Positions 1 through 8,826 of a DNA stretch of 64,000 nucleotides are shown piece by piece; position 1 is the stretch's first letter; each line of letters begins with the position of its first letter. The stretch is from a candidate division WOR-3 bacterium. GTDB taxonomy: Bacteria > Hydrothermota > Tepidihabitantia > Tepidihabitantales > Tepidihabitantaceae. The stretch is from positions 1-64,000 of the forward strand of contig JABLXZ010000002.1 of NCBI GenBank assembly GCA_013177935.1, given 5' to 3'. Both the position numbers and the translations under genes were made by a program. The notes beneath the pieces are model-generated. The model ran no database searches and was not told the DNA's origin. It was given only the letters and a program-made list of their open reading frames with translations.

Positions 1-231
1 TTTAGTGTGAATCGCCTCAGAGATTTTTACCGGGTTGGAAGGGTTGGCGACATTAAGGATATAAACTCCACCACCAGAGCCAAGAAACGCTATGTTCCTT
101 GCCTCATCAACCGCAACCGCATAGGATGGACCAAATGGCCAACCGCCCACCAGCCGGCAGTTCAATGAGTCCTGTGCCCAGATGAAGCCGCAAAACAGGC
201 ACAAAAACGCCAACAGTATTTTAAATCTCAT
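1..231 (-). CDS. Secreted LVIVD-type repeat protein, N-terminal fragment
   Basis: This is the N-terminal 77 codons of a reading frame that runs off the window edge. An ATG at 231 is preceded by a strong Shine-Dalgarno sequence (GGCAGGAGGCG). The product starts with a signal peptide (KILLAFLCLFCGFIWA, then QD), and then shows a motif near residues 56-66 (VYILNVANPSNP) typical of LVIVD-repeat beta-propellers. It is probably exported, and may be one of the sorted surface proteins common here, but its C-terminus is outside the window. It lies downstream of the 1290-aa gene on the same strand, behind a strong terminator, so it is probably not in the same operon. The function is unknown. Confidence 0.75.
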   Translation of the reverse strand, partial: MRFKILLAFLCLFCGFIWAQDSLNCRLVGGWPFGPSYAVAVDEARNIAFLGSGGGVYILNVANPSNPVKISEAIHTK

Positions 232-274
232 ACGCCTCCTGCCTATTATAACGCTGTCAACCCCGAAAAATGAG

Positions 275-306
275 GATGTGGGGCGTCCGTTCAGACGCCC
301 CACATC
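275..306 (-). terminator. Rho-independent terminator of the 1290-aa gene
   Basis: A perfect 13-bp stem (GATGTGGGGCGTC and its complement) encloses a 6-nt loop. On the minus strand it is followed by CTCATTTTTC. It lies 11 bp after the stop codon of the gene ending at 317. Confidence 0.85.
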
Positions 307-316
307 AAACCTAAAA

Positions 317-3300
317 CTATCGCAAAAAAACCGCCTTCTTAGTGTCGCTGAAATGGGGCGCATCAAGCCGGTAGAAGTAGATGCCATAGGGAACTTGCCG
401 ATTCCGCTCATCTTTGCCATCCCAGATTACAGTGTAACTGCCAGGTTTCTGCTTGGCACTTACCAGACTCTTGACCAGTCTGCCTTGAGTGTCATAAACC
501 TTAAGCCGAACATCACCCTCCTGACCAATCTGGTATCTGATTTGCATCCTTGTTGAGAACGGGTTGGGCGCACTCTGATAGAGTCTGGGTGCCAAGAGTT
601 CAAACCCGGCGCCACTTTGCTGACCACCCCCACCGGTCTGTTTGAGATTCAACTTGTGGTAGCGCACCTCGTAGTAGTTCTGAGAAGGCTCTTCACTCCA
701 GATGCAGTGCAGGTAGGGAATAGTTGTGTCGCCCGCGGGTTTCTTCTCGAATAGCACCTGCGGATAGGTTGAGGCGGTGGGATTGTCACAGATGTTGAGT
801 GGCTCATTGAACTCAACCGCAACCATTATGTCATAGTCCCCATTCTCACCCTCCTCCTGATAGGAGATAAGCACTGTATCACCTGCAGCAATCGTCGGAT
901 AGTCGGAAATGTAGTCCTGGGTGTTACTCAAATTGACCGCTTCCTGCCAGTTGTTGTACTCATCAGCGGTTGAGCGCTGGCGGGCAAAGACATCCGGGAT
1001 TACACCCTCTGCCCAACTGACAACAACCCGGCTCTCATTCGCACCAATCACCGGATGAACAGATGGCACTTGGCTGTTGGAGAGATTGACCGCGTCCTTC
1101 CAATCTGAGGGGAAACCGCCGCTCCAGTTGTTTGCCTGAATCCGGCTCTCGCTCATCGTGTATTTCACCTCGCCATTATCACTCCAGACCAGATGGAGGT
1201 AGTCCCCTTGAGCATCAGGCTCAACTGCAATCGCCGGGTCATCAAGATTACTGCTCTGAGCAACCGTATCTATTCTCAAGCTGTCACCGTTAAACTTCGC
1301 CACAATAAGATACTTTTTACCTGCGCCGTTGTTATAAAGGAATGCGGCATAACAGCAGGGGTTATTTCCATCAGAGGCAGCGGCAATGGCAAGCGGTCCT
1401 GCCGAACCCTGAGCCGCGAAGGAATAGAGGGTCTGGGCATTTGACCAGTCCCCGTTGGTCTTGAGATAGCATGCCTCAACTGCGTTGGCGTGGGTATTGC
1501 CCGTATAGTTCATCACCGCCCATTTCCTACCCGTGCCGTCCTCCGCAATCGCCGGGAACTCACAACCTTCAGCAAGGACATCTCTTTTCCACGAGTCACC
1601 ATTCGCACTTCGGGCGAACATCACTGCACCGTCAAGGTCGGTATAGACCGCATAGAGTGAGTCTGAGTTAGCCTTGCGTATTAACTTCGTCCCGTTGTTA
1701 ATCCTGGTCGCATTGGCGCCGGCATGAGAGACATTGAAAGAGTCAACCTTGAAACCCAGCACCGCGGTGTCGGGCGCAACCTCCTCGGACCATAACAGCG
1801 CCAATCTGATCTGGTCAATAGATGGGGATATGGCACTGGATTCAGCCAGAGATTGGGGATAGCGGCAGTTATGGCTGTTTGCTACAAGCGTTCGAATACT
1901 ATCCCTGACTTTGGCTTTGATTGCCCATTTGCCATTCACCAGCTCGTTCCACACCGTTACCCCAATCCCGGCATAAACCGGATTCGCCTTGTCTGTTGTG
2001 TCTTGGTAACTTGAGTTTGCACCAGCCTGCCAGCCGGCAAACTGCGGAGCGTCGGTTACATCACAAGTGCTGTGGCAGATGACCACGCTATCGGGCACAC
2101 CATTGTTCTCAACCCGTTTTGTCCAGACACAGTGCAGAATTCCGCCCTCAATCTCTGACATCGGATGATACCCATCGCCGATTGAACCAAGCGCTTTCCA
2201 GACTGGCGGTCTTTCTGTAGTACCGGCAGCGTAGTCATAAAGCGCGCTCCCCACCACTTCAGCTCCCCGCTGATAGGTTACATAGACCGAGTCGGTGTTA
2301 GCGATGTTGATGCAGGGAAAACTGTCCGTGAGGTCATTTTTGGTATCAATCGTATCCAGGATGACCGTGCCGGTGTCAACCTTCGCAAACATAATCTTTG
2401 ATGTGCCCCCAACCGTGTCATAGACCGCAAAAGTAACCGCCGCAACTTTCACACCGTTCACCTTGCCCGGATAAAGCGCAACCGAAGGGTTAGCCGGTAT
2501 GACACCATTTGCCTCGGCAAACACAACCTGCGGTTCGGTCCAGTCCATCACATTTGGATACCACCACGCACAGTAGAGCGTGCAGCCCTCAACAAAGAAC
2601 GCCGCCACCGCCGAGTCACCGTCAGTAGCGATTGATGGGTTCTTACCCCAGCCCGGACTGAAGATGTCCTCCCAGGTTAAGCCGCCGTCGGTTGACCTAT
2701 CAACCGCAATAAAATCCTCAACCGGATAGGCACGCACAAAATAATCACCAGGAACCTGTATTTGTTGGAGAACACGGGCGTTCCCGGCTGATATGCCATC
2801 AACCTCCACTGGTGGCCAAACAACTGGTGAAGCCACCGCTCGAACCTCCCGGAAACGGAGATGCTGGAATTTCTGGGGGTTAAGAGTAGCGTAGACAAAA
2901 TAGGCACGCCCAAAGTCAGTAGTCGTGACAGAAGGCGTTAATGACAAGTATCCGCTTACTGGTTTCGGTGTCTGCCAGGACTGTCCTCTGTTTGTGGAGT
3001 AGGAAAAATATGTCTGCATCAACCTTCCTATGAACACCATAAATACCGTATCGCCTTTGTGCCAGAGGTTGGGCCAATACACCCCTTGATCAGGGAATGC
3101 CGGCTCGTTCCTTATTATAACAAGGGGTTGTTGAATACTTTGTTGGCGTTTCACAATCGCCACATATATTTTGCTATTCAAGGCACCGGGGGCAGGAGAA
3201 ACATATGCCACTACCACTGTATCATGGGTAATAGCCTGAATTGAGGGCTGTTGACCCTGCGGGGGTAGAGTTTCCGCACCCGTAAGAGAGATTTCCTCAA

Positions 3301-4189
3301 CGCCTCCGCTATATTCCTTCCGACCGCACCGGATTTGCCATGTCCCATCAGATTTCATTTTCTGAAAGGCGTAATAGAACATGTGCTCTGCGTCATCATC
3401 ACCATCCCAGGCAACAGTTAAATAATCGGTGGTATCACGGTTCGCACCCATTCTCATCTCAGGCCGGTAGTGGAACTCGGGCAGGATTTTGATTAAGTTT
3501 TCCGTAGGGGCGTCAATCCAGTCTACATCCATTGTGTCTGATGAGATTTTGGTCTCACTATATAGAATATTGGCTCCAAGACGCCAGGTACCACCAATAT
3601 GAGAAACTCGCCTTTGCAGTGCAAGCGAGGGATGCTTTGCTCCCTTATGGTTCAGAGAACGAATTAGCGGCACCAAGTCAATCCAGTCTTCTATTTGGGG
3701 ATGCTTGTGTGTATAGGCGATTTGGTGCGGCAGGTCACTATCTCCTACCGGCACATGCCACTGGTCATAGAACGCAACCGCTATCGTATCACCAAGACAC
3801 CCAATTGTCGCATCATAGGCGCTGTCATATTCCCCTTCCTGTTCATGGTGAAGTTCGGCAGATAGACAAAGTCCTTCGCTCCAGGTTCTTCCCCCATTTG
3901 TGGTAAACCGCCAATACACCCGCGGTCTTTTATCCGGTGGAAGACGGTAGTATCCGTTCTCCGTAAACACCACATGAATTGTGTCAATCGAATCATACCA
4001 TCCAGAACGCGGATAAGCCTTTGCCACCGCCCAGCCGTTGTTTTGAACCAATCCATACGGTGGCGGCGAATCAGATATGCCAAATTCAGAATAAGGCAAA
4101 ACCCGCCAGACCCACTGCGTCTGACTATATGCTACACATGATAGAACTGCTATAACAAGCAGTCCTATGGTTATTTTCAGACCTTTCAT
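317..4189 (-). CDS. Large secreted beta-propeller-like protein with C-terminal sorting domain (1290 aa)
   Basis: The ATG at 4189 follows AAGAGGAGGAACA, a strong ribosome binding site. Residues 1-22 form a signal peptide ending VAYSQ. The body is beta-rich with many sialidase/BNR-like segments: repeated stretches of the type W..STDGG.TW, and recurring phrases on 'vvawV', 'hlvWsd' and 'isYqe'. This suggests one or more propellers. The last ~85 residues contain SAPNPFSTRMQIRYQI and then VYDTQGRLVKSL, WDGKDERNRQVPYGIYFYRL and a basic end (KKAVFLR). This is the FlgD/Por-secretion type C-terminal domain that targets proteins to a type IX-like exporter. It is monocistronic, with its own terminator. 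The substrate is unknown; a surface or extracellular role is inferred from the sorting domain. Confidence 0.85.
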   Translation of the reverse strand: MKGLKITIGLLVIAVLSCVAYSQTQWVWRVLPYSEFGISDSPPPYGLVQNNGWAVAKAYPRSGWYDSIDTIHVVFTENGYYRLPPDKRPRVYWRFTTNGGRTWSEGLCLSAELHHEQEGEYDSAYDATIGCLGDTIAVAFYDQWHVPVGDSDLPHQIAYTHKHPQIEDWIDLVPLIRSLNHKGAKHPSLALQRRVSHIGGTWRLGANILYSETKISSDTMDVDWIDAPTENLIKILPEFHYRPEMRMGANRDTTDYLTVAWDGDDDAEHMFYYAFQKMKSDGTWQIRCGRKEYSGGVEEISLTGAETLPPQGQQPSIQAITHDTVVVAYVSPAPGALNSKIYVAIVKRQQSIQQPLVIIRNEPAFPDQGVYWPNLWHKGDTVFMVFIGRLMQTYFSYSTNRGQSWQTPKPVSGYLSLTPSVTTTDFGRAYFVYATLNPQKFQHLRFREVRAVASPVVWPPVEVDGISAGNARVLQQIQVPGDYFVRAYPVEDFIAVDRSTDGGLTWEDIFSPGWGKNPSIATDGDSAVAAFFVEGCTLYCAWWYPNVMDWTEPQVVFAEANGVIPANPSVALYPGKVNGVKVAAVTFAVYDTVGGTSKIMFAKVDTGTVILDTIDTKNDLTDSFPCINIANTDSVYVTYQRGAEVVGSALYDYAAGTTERPPVWKALGSIGDGYHPMSEIEGGILHCVWTKRVENNGVPDSVVICHSTCDVTDAPQFAGWQAGANSSYQDTTDKANPVYAGIGVTVWNELVNGKWAIKAKVRDSIRTLVANSHNCRYPQSLAESSAISPSIDQIRLALLWSEEVAPDTAVLGFKVDSFNVSHAGANATRINNGTKLIRKANSDSLYAVYTDLDGAVMFARSANGDSWKRDVLAEGCEFPAIAEDGTGRKWAVMNYTGNTHANAVEACYLKTNGDWSNAQTLYSFAAQGSAGPLAIAAASDGNNPCCYAAFLYNNGAGKKYLIVAKFNGDSLRIDTVAQSSNLDDPAIAVEPDAQGDYLHLVWSDNGEVKYTMSESRIQANNWSGGFPSDWKDAVNLSNSQVPSVHPVIGANESRVVVSWAEGVIPDVFARQRSTADEYNNWQEAVNLSNTQDYISDYPTIAAGDTVLISYQEEGENGDYDIMVAVEFNEPLNICDNPTASTYPQVLFEKKPAGDTTIPYLHCIWSEEPSQNYYEVRYHKLNLKQTGGGGQQSGAGFELLAPRLYQSAPNPFSTRMQIRYQIGQEGDVRLKVYDTQGRLVKSLVSAKQKPGSYTVIWDGKDERNRQVPYGIYFYRLDAPHFSDTKKAVFLR

Positions 4190-4312
4190 TGTTCCTCCTC
4201 TTGTTTACAGACATCTAAAGCATAACCTCTTTTTTATCCCTTCATTCCCTTCCCAGAACTATCGGTTAAAACATACACACCTCCTGTTTATATGCCTTTG
4301 CATTTTTTTCCC

Positions 4313-4340
4313 TTGACATCTCTGTTAATTCCGTTACACT
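4313..4340 (+). promoter_or_regulatory. Promoter of the 462-aa gene, leaderless arrangement
   Basis: TTGACA, a 16-bp spacer, then TACACT. Six bases separate the -10 element from the GTG start codon at 4347, so transcription should begin on or next to the start codon. There is no Shine-Dalgarno sequence. Confidence 0.75.
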
Positions 4341-4346
4341 TTACCC

Positions 4347-5735
4347 GTGAATATAGTATTCCTCATTTCTTCACTTGCCCTAATCTCCATCCACTTAGAT
4401 AGGCTTCCTACACCAGACACCTTCGAATTCCGCGACATAACCAGAGTGCCTTACTCCGCTATACGCCGCAGCATCTGTTGCGATGCCGACCATGATAGAT
4501 TTCCGGAATTCTATGCAAACGCCCGATGGTTCCCACATGATGCCTACATCCTTGAATTCACCCCTGATATGAACTATGATACCATCCACATTCCCGGGTT
4601 GCAATGGGCTATATTCTGGTTCATAGGCGACCTTGACCGGGATGGTAAGACCGACCTGGGACTTACTAACATAGACATAGACGGATTCTTCATCTACGAG
4701 AGCGCGGACCGCACATCCCTGCCCTTGCGCTGCGTCTGGCAGGCTAGAATCGGCTATGCAACTCCGTATGCAATCGTGACCGACCTTGATAGAGACTCGA
4801 GACAAGAGATAGTCCTGAGAGACAACCACCTTCCTGGCTCCGCTATCGGTATATTCGAAAATGTGGCAGATGACAGTTATGCATTCAGAACTGTCCTTCC
4901 AGATACCACACCTATCCGTGCCACCCTTGGCTTTGGTTGCTCTCCTGATATTGACCGGGATGGTTTTGATGAGATATTCCTGGTCGCCGGTTCAAGGGTG
5001 ATGGTCTATGAAGCGGTTGGTGACGACACATTCGCAATCAAAGCTATCTATCAATTGCCTGGTTCAAGTGGGGGTGGGTATGCAGCCATAACCGGCGGTC
5101 CTGATATTGACCGGGATGGTAGAAACGAGGCGATTCTATATGCTGTGGACTACTTTGACCAGGGTCTGCTTGCGGTGTTTGAGTCACCTGAGAATGACTC
5201 CTTTGAGATTGTCTGGTTTACGCAATTCCCAGCGAGTCAGTTCAGCCTCTCCCCACTTGTGATAGGCGATGTAGATGGTGATGGTGTGCCTGAAATCGCT
5301 TTCTCCGATGGCGCCTATGTTCATCTGTTCCGCTGCACTGGCAATGACCAGTATGAACAGTTCTGGCAGGTATACACCGGGTGTGGCGCAGTCGGACTTT
5401 ATGACCTCAACAACGACGGCAAGGCAGAGGTGATTGCTTTCTGTAATGACGATTCAACGCACATTTACGAATACTTCTCGCTTGGCATCACCGAACGCCA
5501 ACTGGCAGAGTTACAAAGAGTTAGCGTTTATCCTTCGATTGTGCGCCAGGGAGAGATGGTGAAAATATCAGGGTTGAGCGATGGAGCGGTGAGCGTTGTT
5601 GATGCCTCGGGCAGGGTTATTGCCAAACCTGAAGAAAATGTCTGGCACTCCACAACCGCGACACCCGGTACCTATTTTCTCCACATCACAAAAGGCAACC
5701 AGAGCATCATCCGTAAGATTCTCGTTCTGAAATAA
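4347..5735 (+). CDS. Secreted FG-GAP/VCBS-type propeller protein with sorting domain (462 aa)
   Basis: The GTG start at 4347 is predicted to lie at the transcription start. The N-terminus is a short hydrophobic signal (VFLISSLALISI). Seven acidic calcium-loop motifs are visible at regular intervals: DADHDRFPE, DLDRDGKTD, DLDRDSRQE, DIDRDGFDE, DIDRDGRNE, DVDGDGVPE and DLNNDGKAE. This pattern fits a seven-bladed integrin-like FG-GAP propeller with one Ca-binding loop per blade (known of the family; the fold is inferred). The last ~75 residues (VYPSIVRQGEMVKIS, VVDASGRVI, TPGTYFLHI, IIRKILVLK) form a Por-type sorting domain. It is transcribed divergently from the 1290-aa gene. Ligand and role are unknown. 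Confidence 0.8.
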   Translation: MNIVFLISSLALISIHLDRLPTPDTFEFRDITRVPYSAIRRSICCDADHDRFPEFYANARWFPHDAYILEFTPDMNYDTIHIPGLQWAIFWFIGDLDRDGKTDLGLTNIDIDGFFIYESADRTSLPLRCVWQARIGYATPYAIVTDLDRDSRQEIVLRDNHLPGSAIGIFENVADDSYAFRTVLPDTTPIRATLGFGCSPDIDRDGFDEIFLVAGSRVMVYEAVGDDTFAIKAIYQLPGSSGGGYAAITGGPDIDRDGRNEAILYAVDYFDQGLLAVFESPENDSFEIVWFTQFPASQFSLSPLVIGDVDGDGVPEIAFSDGAYVHLFRCTGNDQYEQFWQVYTGCGAVGLYDLNNDGKAEVIAFCNDDSTHIYEYFSLGITERQLAELQRVSVYPSIVRQGEMVKISGLSDGAVSVVDASGRVIAKPEENVWHSTTATPGTYFLHITKGNQSIIRKILVLK

Positions 5736-6052
5736 CGCTCCAGATTTTCAAAGAGCGAAAAGGCTAAAGCGGACAAACCGCCGGCTGCGATTTTCCAATC
5801 CGGATAAATTGTCTAAAGCGGGAGTTTCTGTCTGTCTGTCTGTCTGAGCAACAATTGTCTGATGGATGGGATAAGTTTAACGGCTAAAGCGCTACTCCTC
5901 AGCATATCCTAAAGCGCAGGATATTATATGATAAGTTCCAATATTGTCAACAGAGTTGACCTGGCGCACTATCCTCAAATTTCCTAACACGGGCATCTAT
6001 CAACGCCTTAGTTCAAATCAGAAGAATACTATTACATTTTCCTCACCCATCC
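5736..6052. other. Non-coding spacer with small repeats
   Basis: No gene is supported here. The octamer CTAAAGCG occurs four times in the same orientation (5764, 5813, 5884, 5909), and there is a (TCTG)5 tract at 5827-5846. The last part before 6053 is AT-rich and leads into the promoter of the next gene. Confidence 0.6.
5827..5846 (+). repeat. Tetranucleotide tract (TCTG)x5
   Basis: Five perfect TCTG units in a non-coding spacer between a sorted secreted protein gene and a Na/Pi cotransporter gene. Confidence 0.9.
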
Positions 6053-6081
6053 TTGACAGATGCTCATTTTGCCTCTAAGGT
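6053..6081 (+). promoter_or_regulatory. Promoter of the Na/Pi cotransporter gene, leaderless arrangement
   Basis: TTGACA, a 17-bp spacer, TAAGGT, then six bases to the ATG at 6088. No Shine-Dalgarno sequence precedes the ATG. Confidence 0.65.
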
Positions 6082-6087
6082 TTTCCT

Positions 6088-8166
6088 ATGCGGCAGTGGC
6101 AATGGCTTAAAATCTTTTTCATTATTGGGGCGCTTCTCGGCGCGTCATTGGGTTTCAGCCGCAACCTGGAGTTACGCTTTGCCCAACTTGGCGATGAAGA
6201 CATCTCCGGCAACAACCAGGTAACCGAAGCCGGAACCGAACTGCCAAAGCCGCTTACGGTGCAGGTGTTGAGTGGTGGCAAACCAATTGCCGGACTGCCG
6301 GTACGATTCTCGCTGCTCAGCGAACCGGATGAAAATCGGTTTTATCCCGGCAAATCGGCACGCATTACCGATACCATTGTTTTCACCGACCGATTGGGTT
6401 TTGCCCGTACCCGTGTGCAACTGGGCACCGGTGCCGGTAATTACCGCATCCGCGCTGTCGCCAATGGTCAGGAACTGATGTTTTCCCTGCGCGGGTTAAA
6501 ACGGAACTGGCTTTTGCTCACCCTCGTTGAAATCTTTGGTGGTCTGGCTTTGTTCCTGTTCGGTATGTACTACGGCTCGAAAGGTTTGCGCCGACTTGCC
6601 GGTAACCGGTTGCGCGAGGCGCTCTTCTCCCTGACCAGAAACCGGTTCTTCAGTGTCTTTGTTGGTATTGTTGTAACAGTCATCTTTCAATCGTCAACCG
6701 CGGTCATAAGTTTGCTCATCTCCCTCGCTTCCAGCGGACTGCTTACACTCACCCAATCGCTCGGTGTTATTCTGGGCGCCGACATCGGCACCACAATAAC
6801 CGTCCAGCTCCTCTCCTTCCAGCTGTTTGAATACTCTTTGATTGTCGTGTTCCTCGGGCTTGTGTTGATGAACACTATTCCCCGGGTCCGGGACATCGGT
6901 CAGGCGCTATTTGGTTTCGGTCTGGTGTTTTACTCTCTTAAGGTGGTGCTGAATGCCGCCGAGCCCCTGCCGTTTGTTCCGGCGATTCAGCAGGCGGTTA
7001 AAGCTGGCAGTTCCCACCCCATTCTTGCCCTTCTTTTTGCCCTTTTGCTCACCGCACTCATTCGCTCCTCAGCCGCAACGATTGGCATCGTGGTCGGCTT
7101 TTCCTTTGCCGGACTGGTCGAACTTAAAGCCGCAATCCCCTTCATCATCGGCGCCAACATCGGTAGCGCCCTCAACGCCATCGTCGCATCCTGGCGAACT
7201 AATACCGAAGCCCGGCGCATCGCCGCCGCTCAGGTTCTGTTCAAGATTACCGTTGCTATCATCTGCCTGCCCTTTCTGAACCCGCTCACCAGGCTTTTCT
7301 CTGCCACCGGTAACACCGTTGCCCGGCAAATCGCCAACGCCCATACCCTGCTCAACATCGGCTCTGCCCTGCTCTTTCTTCCCTTTTTGACCGCATACCA
7401 GAAACTGCTCTGCCTTATCGTCCCCGACAAAGAACAGAAGTACCTGGGCACAAGATACCTCAACCAGGCTTCGCTCGACGCACCGGAACTGGCGCTGGCT
7501 CAGGTCAACCGTGAACTCCTCCGGATGGCAGAACTTGTCCAGCAGATGTTCCAGCAATCAATTACCGTGTTTCTGAAAGGCGACAAAACCGACTGTCGGC
7601 AACTCGTTGCCCAGGACGACCAGGTTGACCGGCTCGAAGAAGCGCTTACCGGCTATCTCGCCCGCATCTCTCAAGAGTTGCTCAGTCCAGAAATGTCAAA
7701 AAAGACCCTCGCCCTTTTCTACATAACCGATGAACTGGAACACATTGCCGACATCGTCTCTAAAAACCTCGTCAACTACACGCGCAAGAAACTGAACGAA
7801 AACCTTGCCTTCTCTGAACCGGGTCTGGAGGATATCAAACAGTTTCACCACGAGGTTCAAGAAAACTTTACTCTTACCATCGCCTGCCTTACCACCTGGG
7901 ACAAAAACCTCGCCCAGCAACTTGTTCAAAAACGCAGCTGGGGGGTGGAGCGCAAACGAGAGCTCCACAACCGCCACCTCACCCGTTTATCCCGCGGCTT
8001 AAAAGAGTCGCTCGACACTTCAACCATTCATCTGGACATCATAGCAGACCTGGAGCGGGCTAACTTTCACCTTTCCCAGATTGGTGCTGCAATCCTCGGC
8101 ACCCGATTCACCACCGCTCCTGATGAATCCGACTCGGGTCAAACTGAGTCCGGGGCTCAGGCTTGA
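6088..8166 (+). CDS. Na+/phosphate cotransporter (NptA/PF02690 type) with PhoU-like tail and N-terminal Ig-like domain
   Basis: The 692-aa protein begins with a membrane anchor or signal (residues ~8-22). Next comes an extracytoplasmic Big-1/Ig-like domain (~30-138; KPLTVQVLSGGKPIAGLPVRF, then GFARTRV). A set of ~8-9 hydrophobic helices follows, with the two inverted QSS-type repeats expected of Na/Pi cotransporters: IFQSSTAVISLLISLASSG near 205-225 and ALIRSSAATIGIVVGFSFAG near 325-345. A cytoplasmic helical PhoU-like domain ends it (~470-680). By family it imports phosphate with sodium. The N-terminal Ig-like domain is an addition to the usual family plan. The 3' end overlaps the convergent nitroreductase gene by 59 bp. 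Confidence 0.85.
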   Translation: MRQWQWLKIFFIIGALLGASLGFSRNLELRFAQLGDEDISGNNQVTEAGTELPKPLTVQVLSGGKPIAGLPVRFSLLSEPDENRFYPGKSARITDTIVFTDRLGFARTRVQLGTGAGNYRIRAVANGQELMFSLRGLKRNWLLLTLVEIFGGLALFLFGMYYGSKGLRRLAGNRLREALFSLTRNRFFSVFVGIVVTVIFQSSTAVISLLISLASSGLLTLTQSLGVILGADIGTTITVQLLSFQLFEYSLIVVFLGLVLMNTIPRVRDIGQALFGFGLVFYSLKVVLNAAEPLPFVPAIQQAVKAGSSHPILALLFALLLTALIRSSAATIGIVVGFSFAGLVELKAAIPFIIGANIGSALNAIVASWRTNTEARRIAAAQVLFKITVAIICLPFLNPLTRLFSATGNTVARQIANAHTLLNIGSALLFLPFLTAYQKLLCLIVPDKEQKYLGTRYLNQASLDAPELALAQVNRELLRMAELVQQMFQQSITVFLKGDKTDCRQLVAQDDQVDRLEEALTGYLARISQELLSPEMSKKTLALFYITDELEHIADIVSKNLVNYTRKKLNENLAFSEPGLEDIKQFHHEVQENFTLTIACLTTWDKNLAQQLVQKRSWGVERKRELHNRHLTRLSRGLKESLDTSTIHLDIIADLERANFHLSQIGAAILGTRFTTAPDESDSGQTESGAQA

Positions 8167-8614
8167 CCTTCGGCACCCCGACCGAAATCACACACAGCAG
8201 CCCAAATTTACCAGGAATGTTAAGCAGCTCTTTTAACGACCGTTCCCGTTCCTCCCTTGGATGAACACCCAGCCAGACCGCACCCAGGCCAAGTATTGAA
8301 GCGGCTATCAGGATATTTTCGGTTGCTGCTGAGCAGTCCTGCACCCAGAAATGGGGCGAAACCTCCTTGTCGCCACAGACCGCAATCGCCAGCGATGCCT
8401 GATTTAGCATCTGCGCTGCAGGGTGAATCTCCGCGATTCGGTGCAACATCTCCCGTTCTTTTATCACAATAAAGTGCCAGGGTTTCAGATTCCTTGCCGA
8501 CGGTGCCGCCATTCCCGCCTCGAGCAGAGCGTGCACATCCGCCTCTTGCACCGGTAAATCAAGATACTCCCGGACACTACGCCGGGAACAAATCGGCAAA
8601 ATTCTCTTATCCAT
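8108..8614 (-). CDS. Nitroreductase family FMN protein
   Basis: About 168 aa from the ATG at 8614, which has AGAGG seven bases upstream; the frame can be extended two codons to a TTG that lacks such support. The N-terminal RRSVREY and the SARNLKPWHFIVI segment are the FMN-contacting signatures of the nitroreductase family, and ILGLGAVWLGVHP is the usual later motif. The length fits the short nitroreductases, which reduce quinones, flavins or nitro compounds with NAD(P)H. The substrate cannot be told from sequence. It has its own promoter (8644-8672) and overlaps the tail of the cotransporter gene on the other strand. Confidence 0.88.
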   Translation of the reverse strand: MDKRILPICSRRSVREYLDLPVQEADVHALLEAGMAAPSARNLKPWHFIVIKEREMLHRIAEIHPAAQMLNQASLAIAVCGDKEVSPHFWVQDCSAATENILIAASILGLGAVWLGVHPREERERSLKELLNIPGKFGLLCVISVGVPKVKPEPRTQFDPSRIHQERW

Positions 8615-8643
8615 AAACAAACCTCTTTGTTTTCTTTTGATTG

Positions 8644-8672
8644 ATTATAACATAAGCCCTTTGTGGTATCAA
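8644..8672 (-). promoter_or_regulatory. Promoter of the nitroreductase gene
   Basis: TTGATA, a 17-bp spacer and TATAAT on the minus strand. The start codon follows after about 29 bases with an AGAGG ribosome binding site. Confidence 0.7.
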
Positions 8673-8686
8673 CAGTTTATTATATT

Positions 8687-8717
8687 AAAAAAAGACCGCC
8701 CGGAATAAAGCGGGCGG
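8687..8717 (-). terminator. Rho-independent terminator of a small transcript
   Basis: A 7-bp GC stem (CCGCCCG/CGGGCGG, loop 8703-8710) followed on the minus strand by TCTTTTTTT. It lies upstream of the nitroreductase promoter, so it ends a separate transcript that starts near 8826. Confidence 0.85.
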
Positions 8718-8826
8718 CCAGGCGCAGAGCTACGACGCATCTCTACCCCCTCAAAAGCCTCTCCCACAATTCTTATATTAATTATGCAATTTATGTTCCA
8801 AATGTGTCGCACAAAATTAAATTAAG
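8687..8826 (-). ncRNA. Candidate small RNA or small-peptide transcript (~140 nt)
   Basis: A good promoter (8833-8861) and a strong terminator (8687-8717) define a free-standing transcript of about 140 nt that contains no gene of normal size. It does not match any RNA family I recognise: there is no SRP GGAAGC loop region, no RNase P core and no tmRNA-like acceptor. Inside it, an ATG at 8740 with GAGGGGG upstream opens a 23-codon frame (8669-8740). That frame runs through the terminator, so its coding status is doubtful. It could be a regulatory RNA or an attenuator-type leader. The nitroreductase downstream has its own promoter. Confidence 0.5.

Noticed and set aside
182-556. Plus-strand open frame at the left end
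   Set aside because: It crosses a terminator and two opposite-strand genes and has no protein-like features.
5827-5846. Phase-variation switch from the TCTG tract
   Set aside because: It is not inside a gene nor between the -35 and -10 elements of a promoter, so changes in length would not switch anything visible.
8669-8740. Protein-coding call for the 23-codon frame in the small transcript
   Set aside because: It reads through the terminator hairpin and T run, so translation of its end is unlikely.
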